The notes beneath the pieces are model-generated. The model saw nothing but the letters and a program-made list of their open reading frames with translations. It did no database searches and was not told the origin of the DNA. From contig JAHLEZ010000004.1 in NCBI GenBank assembly GCA_020726505.1, forward strand, positions 620,001 through 684,000: a stretch of 64,000 nucleotides of DNA. Direction: 5' to 3'. Position 1 is the stretch's first letter. The number at the start of each line of letters is the position of its first letter. Made by a program: the position numbers and the translations under genes. Shown here one piece after another: positions 10,930 through 24,899 of the stretch. Origin of the DNA: Leptodontidium sp. MPI-SDFR-AT-0119. Taxonomy: Eukaryota > Ascomycota > Leotiomycetes > Helotiales > Leptodontidiaceae.

Positions 10930-12631
10930 GATGAATTGTTATCTTCATAAAAAAAGCCGTCATCAATAATCTCCACGCCCATAAGTTCCAACTCCTCCCT
11001 AGCATCTCGGTGCTTTTCATAAGGGGGACGGTAATAGTCCGGAGGTCTTTGTCGAATCAGCGCTTCTCGGCGGAGGCTGTCGAGAGTGGAGGCGACAGTA
11101 TTACAATCATGCTCGAGGTCACTCGTCTCGATATTTTCCTGCAGGTCAAGTGAGTGATGGCGCACGACAAGAAGATCGCTGCTGTTATTGGGAATCAATC
11201 CGGCATCGAAGGACTGCGCAGCGCTGGCAGCCTTAACTTCCTCATTGGTCCACCCATCCTCGGTCATGGGTGGTGCTATCGACTCTCCTAAGCTAGTTGA
11301 TAACAAACTGGCCTTGTCTGGAGAGAGCCGGCGATTTTTGACTTGCCGCGTCGTGCCGTCGTAGGCAGGCCCTAGATCAATGTTCCTCTTCCTATCCCGT
11401 ACTTCGTCCGCACAATTGCCGTCAAGGTGCTCATCGACTGAGGAAGCCATTCTCGATCTTTTCGTTGGGCTGTTGCTACGAGAGGCGACAGACCTCTGCG
11501 CAAGCGACAGAGCAGAAACTTCGGATTCAATCCAGTCCTCCGATGCTTCGTCCCATCGTACAACCAAGCGTGACTTTTGAGTCGACGTGAGAAAGCCAGT
11601 GAGTGATGGGAAGATGGACCAAGCGAATCGGGCGAATACGTAATTCACCTCACACTGTGGAATGGTAACACGGGCATTGTGGTAAAGGAGTCGTAGATCT
11701 GTAGCTGATTGCAGAACATGAACAACAAACCCTTGATCATCCTTAGGGAACAAAGAAAATTTTCGGTCATCAAATGCTTTGTGAAGGTCGGCCCGTAATA
11801 ACAGCGCATTGTTGGGGTCCCGCAGCAGGTTTGTGGCATCGAGTGTTGTATTGTTGTTGTTTTCCCACATGCAATTCGCCTTAAACCACGTACTCTCATG
11901 CGCAGGTATCAGATGCGCCACCTCTGTACTTGTTGAGTGTGCTGAAACTCTGCAGACAATATCGCGTTGCTGGACGGCTTCCGCTTGATCTGATTGCGCC
12001 GTATTCATCGAGTCAACCTGCGCCTTCGCGCACTTCTGCCAGGCGTGAGGGAGAAAGTGTGGGAATTTCCAATCGAGGAAGCTTGGGACGAAAGGTCATC
12101 GGTAAGGAGGAGGGTTTTGTGCATGTTCCCGGTTTTCTGGTTCTTCGAAGGTCAGCATGTTGATTTGTGAAGACGTGGATATAAGCATACCGGGCGGAGG
12201 AGGGACATGGAAATAATAACCATGAGAATCAGTTGGCAGACAAGCATCCCACTCCGTTTCAATACTTGAACTGCCATCGCGTGCGATGCTGAGTTAGCCA
12301 TCGAACCGATTATTTGCAATGATGGCGCAGGCCGTATGCGCTAGTCCATAATGTATGCCCCCAGCAGCTCCATCCCATGCGTGCAGACGCAGGAGCACAT
12401 TGCTACTGTCGGATAGGCAGGATGTCGAAAGCGAATTCGGTAGGATTGTGGGGGGGACGGTGATTCGAGGAAGAGGAAATTTGGCGGCACCAAGCCTGTG
12501 ACAATATTGCTGCCCTCTCGTAAGATAACTTTGGGATATTGGCGGTTGGTTTGGCCTTGCTGTGGTTGTTCAGAGTGTCGCGGGAACTCGGAGGCATCAA
12601 TAGTGTTCGGTGCATATTGAGCGCAAGACAT
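10926..12631 (-). pseudogene. Decayed HNH-nuclease-domain gene
   Basis: The 3' part is a clean 360-codon frame (10926-12008). It carries a fungal HNH_2-type core: CRVSAHSTSTEVAHLIP, WFKANCMW, then NNALLLRADLHKAFD and FSLFPKD. Coding-like sequence continues upstream in pieces. One frame starts at ATG 12629-12631 and runs to HPAYPT near 12415. It is followed, one base out of frame, by LHAWDG...HYGLAHTACAIIANN, which resembles the N-terminal part of this family. Lesions are the frameshift near 12410-12420, a TAA at 12294-12296 and a TGA at 12096-12098. A 48-bp intron (12143-12190, branch GCTGACC) is still recognisable. Known members are uncharacterised fungal nuclease-domain proteins. A shorter protein from ATG 12008 would keep the HNH core, so residual expression cannot be excluded. 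Confidence 0.7.
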
Positions 12632-14217
12632 TAGGTGGCAGCATTAGAATGAATGCGCCGTATGGCGAATAGTGGATTTGAAGTATTAGAATCATTGAAC
12701 GTATGGTTTCCGGTGCGGTGCGAGGAAGAAGTAAGTGGAAGATATCAAATTGTGGTATGGTGGTTGGGTTGCCCTGACGATTGCCGATATTTTGCCTCAG
12801 CCTTACCTTCGTTAACACGGCAAAGTAAGCTTTAGGGCGGGACAAGGCGGGGTAGGGGGCGAATCAGTAGATGCTATTCGTCCCGGTGAGATATTACCTA
12901 GCGCTAGCAGAGCAGCAAGGTAAGAGTACTAATTAGTTCAAGAAGGGGTCCCAGTTGAGCCTCATTCTTTAGCGAATAATAACTTCTCATTTATGCCCCT
13001 CGCACAAAATTGCCCCGTGAATCAAGGCTGGCAGAAATACTTTACTGGTTGCTTGTATGCTTGGTTGGACAGATTGATCGGATTTCTCAATGACTGCACT
13101 CGCTAGTGCGAGTTCATGAGCTAGCATGAGGATCTGGGCTGGTATGAAAGTTGAGTCTAGAACAAGAATCAAGACTGGTAGAAGCACACAGGTTAGTGGG
13201 AGCAGATACCGTCGTACAAGATTGTGACCTTTCATGAGCCCACATGCTAACTCGATCGTAATGTTTCGTATGAGCATCAAGTCTAGGACTCTAAGTAGAG
13301 AATCATAGGCAGCAAGAGAATCAGTACTGCGAAGTTCTGATTATTCTAGGAACCCCTATGCTTCCGGGAGAAGCAACCATCCCTGGGGAAGGTTCCCGGA
13401 AGCTCGTGGGCTCACAGGACCATTGTGGCTTCCAGGAAAGAATATCTCGGGAGCGATTTAGCTCCCAGAATAGCTTCTGCCCGTCATCTCTTTCGGCAGC
13501 AGTTTCTCGGTGTGTACTTGGACAGCAATCGAGCAGGTTTTGCCATTTCCCCAACCTTCGCACCCTCTCAGTCTCCTCCATCAAATTGCAGCCTATGTGG
13601 GCACGACGGAAATAGTTCTTCGCATAGCTTCCGCGCCTCCGAGTCGTCAACGTAGGATATCGCGTATGAGCGATGCAGGCAGAGTCGAAACTAAGACACT
13701 CATCAAGTGTCTATTTTGGAAATATGGTTAAACCAGCGTTCTTAAAGGCACAGCTTGGCCTGGCTTTTCCTCAGCCTGCTTACACTTAGCTAACTTTTCC
13801 CTCACCACGCTGCAGTGGAACAGGACTAAGGTGGGGGGGGGGGTTGAGAAAGGTGAAGCGCGTAGAGCTCGAACGACACTATACAGATGCTAAGAAGCAT
13901 TTGGAATTTCTAGTGCAAGGAGCAAGTTGACGGGATAGCTAGCTCAATGCCGTGAGACGTTTTAATTATTAGCCCGATTAAGCATCGACAGTCTTGAATA
14001 AAAATTAGAATTTACTTCGACTCTCTAGCGACAATTTGGTCAGCACAGGGCTGCAGAAGCTAAAAATTCCTTGAAGGGTAAAGCTTTGTCTATTCTCTAA
14101 CTCAAGAAGCAATGTTCCGTTTGCACCAGCCGTCTATGCGGCCTAAAATACTGCCTAGTATATGGATAATCTATGCACAGCAACACGCCCATCTGTCCTA
14201 GCCAGCTCCACCAACAT
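12632..14217. other. Intergenic, no gene seen
   Basis: Contains a perfect 10-bp inverted repeat (GCTTCCGGGA at 13360-13369 and TCCCGGAAGC at 13394-13403) that could form a hairpin, and a G-run near 13833-13843. Open frames are short and show no motifs. Confidence 0.5.
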
Positions 14218-16990
<2,773 letters not shown>

Positions 16991-17413
16991 CTTGCGGTGC
17001 AGTATCAACAATAGATCCCTGCCTTGTGATTGAAGAGGTGTGTTAGCAAGGCTCAGAACAGAGTATTCTCAATGTAAGAAGGCCCAACCGGGAATCTATC
17101 GTCGCGCTTCTTCAGTCTCAGCGCATTGTCTCGCAGCTGTTTGTGATATCCGACGTGAGTTTCGTAGTGTGTATGATTTTGTGTATGGGCTTGGAGTCGC
17201 AGTGGTTTGGGCTGAATGGATTGGGAGCTGCGATCTTCTCCAGCATTTTGAGAGCTAAGCCCAATTAAGACTAGATGCTTTCTGGCGGGATGATATGATC
17301 CAAAAACCCCTCCAAAAAGAATCTCACAACCATCCCACGACAACATCTCGACACCCTGCGACCCCTTTGAAGACAATAATAAAGACCTTCACCTCTACAC
17401 TCACTACACCATA
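16991..17413. promoter_or_regulatory. Divergent promoter region between prp4 and TMA7
   Basis: These 423 bp separate the start codons of two divergently transcribed housekeeping genes, so both core promoters must lie here. I see no clear TATA box. The last 100 bp before TMA7 are rich in CCA and CTCACTACAC-type sequence, typical of fungal leaders. Confidence 0.5.
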
Positions 17414-17726
17414 ATGGGAGGAACCGACAGAGCTGGTATGTGGTCGACCAAGTGTTAGAGTTGGGGGATTAACATTTCACAGGTGGCAAGGCTAAGCCTT
17501 TGAAGCAGCCAAAGAAGGCACCCAAGGGAGAGCCGGACGCCGAAGATAAGGCTTTCCAGGAGAAGCAAAAGGCCGGTAAGTTACAAAACCTCAGTTATCT
17601 GCAGATTTATACTGACAATAGTGGATAGATGCGAAGGCAAAGGCTGAGTTGGCTGCTAAGACCAAGGGAAGCAAAGGACCTCTCAACACCGGCTCCCAAG
17701 GCATCAAGAAGAGCGGCAAGAAATAG
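17414..17726 (+). CDS. TMA7: Translation machinery-associated protein TMA7
   Basis: Three short exons, 17414-17435, 17483-17575 and 17629-17726, are joined across 47- and 53-bp introns (GTATGT...CACAG and GTAAGT...GATAG). The product is 70 aa. It begins MGGTDRAGGKAKPLKQPKK, continues with EDKAFQEKQKADAKAK and ends GIKKSGKK. This is the full pattern of the TMA7/CCDC72 family: a very basic N-terminus, an acidic-Ala helix and a GIKKSGKK tail. The length equals the family norm of about 64-72 aa. TMA7 associates with ribosomes in yeast and is not essential there; its exact role is unclear. Each exon is under 100 bp, so open-frame searches easily miss it. The gene is divergent from prp4. Confidence 0.93.
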
Positions 17727-18194
17727 ACAAGCGATGCTTTGCGCACGTACAGCATATGAGTATCTGATGGGATGATAAGTATGGAGAAATGGCGTTGCTG
17801 GGATTGATATCAGGGACGGCTACGGTCGGATATTGGCAGATGCGTCGACTTTACGGGAGACTGATCAATATACGATATTTCTACAACTTGAGGATAAGTC
17901 TTTTTGGTCATCTTATGTGGAATATCTGCATGCCCTGGGGCCTGCTCAGGAGGCAGATACCATCTCGAGGGCCACTTGTCAGTTTGGACTTTCTCCATGC
18001 TCTGTTGATCACATTCTATTGCCACTGGTCCTGCAAGCCAAACTATTTTCATCTGTTAACATACGTCTAATTTTACTGGCTGAGTGGCCTGCTCAAAATC
18101 GACAAAATGTTGGACATACTTCGTTTCTTTAATCAAGCCTTGCCTGTGCATTTTCTGCGTAAATTCTCCAGTAAGAATTCATGCTGCACTCGCC
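17727..18194. other. Convergent 3' intergenic region
   Basis: Lies between the 3' ends of TMA7 (plus) and the broken membrane-protein gene (minus). No gene motif was seen; it presumably holds both 3' UTRs. Confidence 0.45.
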
Positions 18195-19917
18195 CTATTT
18201 CAGACCTTTGAAAGTACCAACTGTCTGCACGATCGCGACCATAAGGCCCAAGACTGAGAGCATAACACTAGCACCCCCAACGATGATGACAGCCCAGAAT
18301 GTGTACCACTGCAAACTGTCCCGCTTGTCTGCCCAAAGTCCTCGAATACCTCCCGGTTTCTGACTATCCATGTATGCTTTCAACTGCCTCAGGCGATCTC
18401 CCGAGATCTCGTATCTTTCAAACTTTTGAGAGACAGGTAGCTTTTTATGGGCTCGCAGTAAGTGATACTCGATATCGCTCGCTCGGGGTCCATCCTCATC
18501 CAGAAAGTACGACATGTCTGAAGCCTGTCTTGCGGATAAGAGGTCCCTATCGTTGCCGTGGAGTACCCTGAGCCACTCGGGGATAGGCAGTTGCCCATAC
18601 TGCGCACGATTATCACGACCAGTATCCCTCTGTGAGTGGAACAGCAATGAATATGTTGCTCCAATTTCATCGAATATTCGAACTTGACTTGAATGGTTTG
18701 TGTGATTGCACTGTATTTTCAAGTCACAACATCCAAGGCTTGATCACCGCTGTTAGCATGATCAACACAATTGCCACATAGGCACTTTGGGAAGAAAGAA
18801 TTGGTTTTTACAACTTACTGGAAAATTGGACTGGCCATTGCTGTGAATCCATACCGGAAAATTTTCAGTGTCGATGACTCAATATCCAGCTGTAGATGCT
18901 CTGTGATATATTCTGTCCATTGTATTTTAAGTTTGCCAACTTTCCGTAGGAGTTCCAAGCTCATGTCCCGACATCGAAAGCTGTCATTCATCGATGGTGG
19001 GTATACCTGGCTGTCGACTTCAAGCCAAGTGGACTGCCAGAGTTTTGACAATTTGATGCCGAGAATTTTTTCCACCACGTGAACGTGGGAGAATGGGGAA
19101 TAGGCTTGCACAGGATGCCAGAGACTGATGAGTTCCAATTTCCGAATCAGAGTTTGAAGTTGCTGCTGGTACTCTCTCCAATCCCCTCTTCCAGGTCTGT
19201 TGAGAATCTTGTGGCGGTGGCATTCACTCAAAACCTCTCCCACGGTCAGTTTGTCGGCCCAGAATACGCCCTCGCGCCGTCCAAGGTCTTTGAGAGTTCC
19301 CGTTGTGCTTGAATACTGACAGTGGTGTAGGAGGAGGAGCAAGATGTTTAAACAAGCACGTCCTGAGAGCCATCTGCTAAGATGTTATGTGGATAGGTGG
19401 GAAGGTGCATGCCAATAATTGCAATCCAAGGTCCCATATCGAGAGGTCCAGGCTCCCGAGCATGAGGGCAGGGGCGTAATCTTTTGCCATGCGTTCACCA
19501 CCACCGAGACAAGCCATAAAATAGTTCTCTTTGAATGTCCATCCGCACAGCAGGGTTTTCTGAGTAATACTGTAGGATTCGAGGAACAAGATATCGACCG
19601 GAAACTGAGCTTACGAGAGTATGAATTGTGCTGATGCTGGTAAGTTGCTGCCCGACAATAAAGTGTAAGCTTCTCCATGGATCAATAGTCGAGCTGTCGC
19701 CGACACCATGAGGAATAATAAAGCCTGCTCTCTGGTCAGCTAATGACACAATCCGAACCGAATGTAGTAAGTTACTTTCAAATGCTCTCATCTCGGCAGC
19801 TTTTCGATTCGCGAATTCCTCTGACGAAAATGCCCCCTGTTCTGAAGCAACTTCAACTTCCAAGGCCCCATAAAGATAATCCTCTTCCGCATCTCCATCT
19901 TGGAATCTATTCTCCAT
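18195..19917 (-). pseudogene. Broken gene for an uncharacterised fungal protein with a C-terminal membrane helix
   Basis: Exon 1 is 19615-19917 (starts MENRFQDGDAEEDYLYG). A 55-bp intron (19560-19614) leads to exon 2, which encodes ...LGGGERMAKDYAPALM... and IWDLGLQLLACTFPPIHI. That frame meets TAG at 19377-19379 with no GT donor before it, continues open behind the TAG, and is then one base out of frame with the next coding stretch (GTLKDLGRREGVFWADKLTV), as if a G had been added near 19299-19301. The last intron is 18688-18818. The final exon (18195-18687) ends in a hydrophobic segment, roughly FWAVIIVGGASVMLSVLGLM, that fits one membrane helix. I do not recognise a named family. A GC-AG intron could in principle rescue exon 2, so a functional gene is not excluded; two lesions make decay more likely. 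Confidence 0.5.
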
Positions 19918-20098
19918 GATCCCCTGGGGACAAGGCTGGGAGAACCTTCCACTCTGTTCATTTTTTGCTAGGCTGGCTTTCCTCTCACTCCAATATTTTC
20001 AAGCTGCATGATTTCTTGACTTTCTTTACAATGACCTTCCCTCAGATAGCTCCTGCATATTCATCTCCACGATGCTTCCCATAAACCTCAACTATTTC

Positions 20099-21975
20099 TC
20101 AACCCCCTGGGCCAGCCGGACTAACATAACTCCCACTCAACGGCAGTGTAGTGACCGGAAAATCCACTTTCAGTCCCTGCAGCGCCTCCAAGTACCGCCC
20201 GCCAATTAACCACCTCCGATCAAAATACCCCAGAATCTCCTTCAACGACTCAAACCCATTCCGATTCCTTATCTCACCAGTCTGTTTTCCAACTCTATAC
20301 TGCACGATGGCAGCTTGATACAGCGATAGTGGTATGAGGGGTGACACGACGTCGAAATCAACAGCTGCGACATCGCCGAAGAGATGTCGTGAGAACTCGG
20401 TGATTTGAGTCGAGGAGCATTGGATAGATTCTATGAGAGTATCTTTATACTCCGAGGAGGTCTGGGAGGAGAATAAAGCCGAGTCATAGAGCATGAAAAG
20501 AGCACTTCATTGGGCCAAGATATCAGTTTCATGAACGACGGCTCTTAGGGGTTAAGCGAGATTGATATGAAAGGTCAACACGTACCTTGAACACATCCCT
20601 AACGCAGCGCAATACAGCCCGAACTTGCTGTGTTCTTCGATCAAAAGTGGCATGAATGCCATGAGGGTCTTTTCTAACTGCATCGCTTCTTGGGCGTGGA
20701 ATTCTGGATCGGAAGCTGGCTCGAAGACATGTCTGAGAACGCGGCCTATGAGATGGGAAATTTGGCATTCGCGCGCGAAGTGGCCGACTGTAATGTCTGA
20801 AGGTGTAGAAAGGGTGTGATATGTGGTGTCAGGTACGATCTGTTGGAATATCAGTTGGTGAAACTGTAAAAACGATTGGGGCTTACGTCTTGTGCCCATT
20901 GGGAGTCTTCAATAGGGAGTGAGTCGGAAGATTGGGGATCTTCTGTTATGAAAAGGGAGTCTCCATTACAAAGACAAATAAATCTAACGGCTGCGTCAGT
21001 ATTTACCGTTCTAGCGATTTCTCGAAGGATTATGGCTAGCAGAAACACCAGGTCTTCCAGTGGAGATATTATCATGGGGAACTCACCGATCCAGATTGAC
21101 AGTCGCCCACCAAACTCTCTTCTCTTCCTCCGCCACAACCCTTGCTTGATAACTATCCTTCAACTCCTGAAAGTTCTTCTTGTTTAGTCCTAGCAACCTC
21201 GCCGATCTCGTGGCACCAGCAATCGATATTGAAGCTCCAACTTGAATCCCATGACCCAGCTCATAAAACGTAATCAATAATCTCGCCTGCACGACATCCA
21301 GAGACAGAAAATTCGTCGATTCGAGAAGACTGATGAAACTTTTAACGACCACGTACGAAGACGACTGCATACTCTGATCCCCCGGTGTCGGATACTGCAG
21401 AATGAGATTCATAGCCAGACAAACGACCAGGTAATCCGCTTGGGGGTTCGAGAAAATAGTTGGCAATCTCTCGAAAAAGCGTACTTTTGAAATGATTGGC
21501 ATGCGTTGCCAGATTGTGTCGAAGTAATTGGTCGCGATGGCGTGGATTTCGTCGATTGTGCCTAATATTTTGGACACTTCGTTGCTGACTGCGATATTCA
21601 CAGTAGGTTGCCGAAGAGCTTCATGCCGGAACGGATCGATGTTCATAGCCGAAGCTGGAGCGCTGAAGAAGGTATTTGGAGACAACCCTTGAGCAAAGGG
21701 GACTTGGCTGGGTGCTCCATCGTCAGATCGGCTGTGAAGTGATTGGCTGTGGTAGGAGCCGGCACTTTGTGGGAAGGTGTATGAATCTTCTTCGTAATGG
21801 CATGGCCGACCAACCCTATTTCTACTGTAAGTTACACATACTAGACGAAAGACCGGGATATAGACCTTGTGCATGTTGAGCAAGTTGGCCGAACTCTGTT
21901 ACATTTCCGCTTCCCTTGTTTGCAGGAAACGCATGAGTTGACAGCCGAGGCTGCTGGTGCGTTTGGTAAACTCAT
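20099..21975 (-). CDS. Zn2Cys6 fungal-specific transcription factor
   Basis: Five exons, 21866-21975, 21087-21821, 20887-20983, 20586-20839 and 20099-20504, with introns of 44, 103, 47 and 81 bp; the phases sum to 533 aa. The binuclear zinc cluster is complete with Cys15, 18, 25, 32, 35 and 44 (CX2CX6CX6CX2CX8C), and the last Cys is supplied by exon 2. The middle region (about 110-420) looks like the fungal transcription factor homology domain (PF04082 type), including EEKRVWWATVNLDRFICL across a splice junction. Such proteins are nuclear DNA-binding regulators, often pathway-specific. The start MSLPNAP is 14 residues before the first Cys, which is typical. No biosynthetic cluster surrounds it, so its target cannot be guessed. 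It is read in the same direction as the carbonic anhydrase gene that lies upstream of it. Confidence 0.88.
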
Positions 21976-22243
21976 TTCGTTACAGATTTTTACAGCGAGG
22001 AATTTCAGGCTTATCTGGGTACTTAGTGGTACTCTGGGGCGATTTCGATTTTGATGACGAAGTGAAGATTGAGAGAGGCCGAGCTGAATAATCAGAGTGC
22101 GTATGCCTGTACCCCAGTATACTGTCATGTGATGTATTCTGCATGAGCTTCAGGTCCAAGTAATTATATTTCTCTCTTCGCGGCTATAAATGAAATCTAG
22201 TAATACACAGACTGTTGCTCAGTCTTTCAAGTTTCCCGCTACT

Positions 22244-23293
22244 CTACAACTCGCTCTTGCTTTCGTGCACTTGAGTCAAGACACCAGTGTGGATGTCATA
22301 CTTGAGACCAACAATCTGGGTTGTCTTTTTGATCAAAGGCGAAGCTCTGAGAAGCGCGAGATCTTCAAGTACACTCTCTTCAATGCTAAGGTACATAGTT
22401 AATATTGCAGGCTAGAAGTTTTCATGAGGGAGAGTACATACGAGCCAGCAATCTCTCCAAACTTGGACCCTTCAATGCTCTCCTTCTCTCCGGGTGCGAC
22501 CTCGATCAAGGCCTTCTTGATGGCATCATCGTGGAAATGGGTCATTCCACAATCTGGAAGCAGTTAGAGTCTTTACTTATGGGCCCAGTCTTGAGGCAAA
22601 GCTGGAGTCGATTTCCTAACTTACCAGTGTGATGCATGACAACAATCGTTCCTGGATTCCCGATGGTCTGGAGAATAGCCAATGTTCGGATTGCATCCAA
22701 GACTCTGCCACCAGCATTACGGACCATTGTAGCCTCTGTGGGACGTTAGTTCAAAACTTAAAGAGCTTCTCAATTGTGCCATCGTTGAGGCGAATGGATT
22801 TCGAAAAGCCTCTCTCTCACTTACTCAGAGTTGTGTCAATGCCCAATACTTGATATGGGTTCAAGCGAGGATCAGAACAAGACAAGACTACAACGCCTTG
22901 CTTGGTTGCTCTCATTTGCTCTACCATCTTCATCAATGGTGGTGGTGCTTGATATGTCTCCGCAATTTTGCTGTTCGTTGTCAGCAATCTACGCATTTTG
23001 ACCGTACTTCGGAGTAAAATATCATACCTATTGCGAGCCAACATCTCGACAAGTGGTCCTGTGATTCCCATTTTGGAGTCTTTTGGAGCTTGAGCTTGAA
23101 GTTGAGGATTGGTATGGAGTGATCGAGTATTTCGTTTAATGGATATTTGGAGTATTGAGTGCGAATGAAGTGTTGAAGTCCGACACGAACGAGTTTGAAG
23201 ATGTTGATGATAGAATGAAGAACTGGATCCACGAGGACCTTTCGTACTCTTAAATAAAGATTCAGAAACCACGAAGCTCTTACGTCCGAACAT
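22244..23293 (-). CDS. Beta-class carbonic anhydrase, possibly mitochondrial
   Basis: Five exons, 23028-23293, 22825-22970, 22625-22735, 22442-22553 and 22244-22385, with introns of 57, 89, 71 and 56 bp, giving 258 aa. The enzyme interconverts CO2 and bicarbonate. The zinc site is clear: SCSDPR supplies Cys120 and the Asp122/Arg124 dyad, and HHTDCGM supplies His173 and Cys176. VRNAGGRVLDAIRTLA between them is family-typical. The sequence resembles the short beta-CA branch that includes mycobacterial Rv1284. The first 74 residues are basic, rich in Ser/Thr and poor in acids, with RSLHTN near 57-62, as in mitochondrial presequences. A second ATG at 23069-23071 (MGITGPLVEM) in a good context (CAAAATGG) would give a 184-aa form of ordinary length. 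Two forms from one gene are an inference. Confidence 0.9.
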
Positions 23294-23922
23294 GTTGTGG
23301 ATGCCTCCTCACACTCTACGGGCAGAAACCCAATGATAAAGCTCACACCAGGAATTGCTTGCTAAGCATCCCACAGCCGCATACTTCATAATGAGGAATT
23401 GATACAGCAGCAGTGCGATTATTGATCATGTTCAAGGACTGCAAAGCTGGAGTATACGCAGGTACGGAGTTAATGTGCTTGGTGGGGTTGGAAGCCGATA
23501 TTGAGGTGATTAGTCGCCCTGGTCGCTCCTCATGCAGCCCCTTGTCCGCCTCCGCATCCCCTGTCCGCATCACCCCGCACTAGTGCGGTGAGTAAGACAC
23601 AGCGTCACTGGTGCAGTTACTGCGAGAAGAGTGCGTTAGAGTAGTCTCGAGATATTTTCATCTCGTGGGAATTTCTTATTCGACAGATGCATCATTGATT
23701 AAATCCCGAAATCATTTTTCTGGGGTGTCTGTTCTTGGTTGTTTTCGGTTCGCTTGAAAAGGGCTGTGAGGAGGTGTGACGTACGATTACAGATGGAGTA
23801 TTTCGGAGCCTGGTTCTTTCCTTCCCTAGATTCTATTTTGATCCCCTTCATTCTTCCTTCGTCGTAATGCTTTACACCTATGCATTTGATATCATCTACA
23901 GCACGATCAACTAGTCGAACGC
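23294..23922. other. Intergenic, nothing recognised
   Basis: Presumed promoter of the carbonic anhydrase and 3' UTR of the dehydrogenase gene, both on the minus strand. No motif of note was found. Confidence 0.45.
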
Positions 23923-24899
23923 TTAAACTTCTCCAAAAGGATGGCCTCCTTCCCCTAACTTGGCCGGCAACCACGACAATTTCAACAACCCTTTCTTCAC
24001 AATCTCTTCCTTATTCAATTCCATCTCCTTAACATCCCAATTAATACTAACAAAGCCACCTCTCAGAAAATCCGCTCTCTCCTGAGCCAAATACAGCGCC
24101 ATCATCCCCGACATCTCAACATCGTCCTTGGCATACGGCCTAAAGAAGTCATTCGTCATTCCCGTCTGAGTGATTCCCGGCGAAAGTGTGAACGTGCGAA
24201 GGCGAGGATATTCAGTATCCAGATACTCCATGAAGCGCTGACCTGCCAACTTGGAAATGGCGTATGCGGCGAAGTTGGGGACGAGTAGACCGGACATTAC
24301 CGAGCTGATATAGATGATGGTCCCGACGGGATCTTCAGGAGTTGGCTGACTGGCAACGAAATATCTTGCCATGAGTACCGCACCGAGGAAATGCGTGTTG
24401 ACTACCTCTGTGAAACCGTTCCAGGGCACTTGTGCTGCTGGACCTATTGGTCCCGTGGGGCCTGCATTGTTGATGAGAACATGGGCCGGGCGTCCAAATA
24501 TTTTCTCGACCTCCACGTATAAGTTTTGGACGTCGGATTCTTTAGCAATATCCACTGACACGCTGATGATCTTGGCTGAGGGATTAATGGCAACTTTCTT
24601 CGTTTCTTGCTCTGCTTTAGCGAGCTTCTCTGGGTTTCGTCCTGTGAGTACGACCGACGCCCCAGCACGAGCCCAGACTAATGCGGCGGCCTAGATTCGA
24701 GTTAGTGTTAACGATTTATTTTGCAGACTGGGAAGTTTACTAAGCCAATGCCTCCATAGGCTCCTGTGATGACCACAATCTTTCCTTTCTGCGAGTTGGA
24801 GAGGTTGGAAGGGAGTATGTCATAGTATGGTTCCCGATGCATAGTCTTGGTGAGCTGAAAAGGAGTTGTGTACTGATTTGAATCAATAGGTCCTGCCAT
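23923..24899 (-). CDS. Short-chain dehydrogenase/reductase (classical SDR)
   Basis: Two exons, 24741-24899 and 23923-24690, joined across a 50-bp intron (24691-24740, GTAAAC...TCTAG) in phase 0; 308 aa. It is a Rossmann-fold NAD(P)(H)-dependent oxidoreductase. TGAYGGIG (45-52) is the cofactor-binding TGxxxGIG, LTGRN (68-72) follows strand 2 and suggests NADP(H), NNAG is at 127-130, and the catalytic Ser183, Tyr196 and Lys200 sit in ISS...YAISK. LSPGITQTGM follows as the usual PG motif. The start MAGPIDSN in CGAGATGGC is preferred to an ATG 20 codons upstream. The substrate cannot be told from the sequence. No other biosynthetic gene adjoins it. Confidence 0.88.

Noticed and set aside
13360..13403. 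Inverted repeat GCTTCCGGGA/TCCCGGAAGC as a terminator or riboswitch
   Set aside because: It is a perfect 10-bp palindromic pair but isolated in a fungal intergenic region without any supporting feature.
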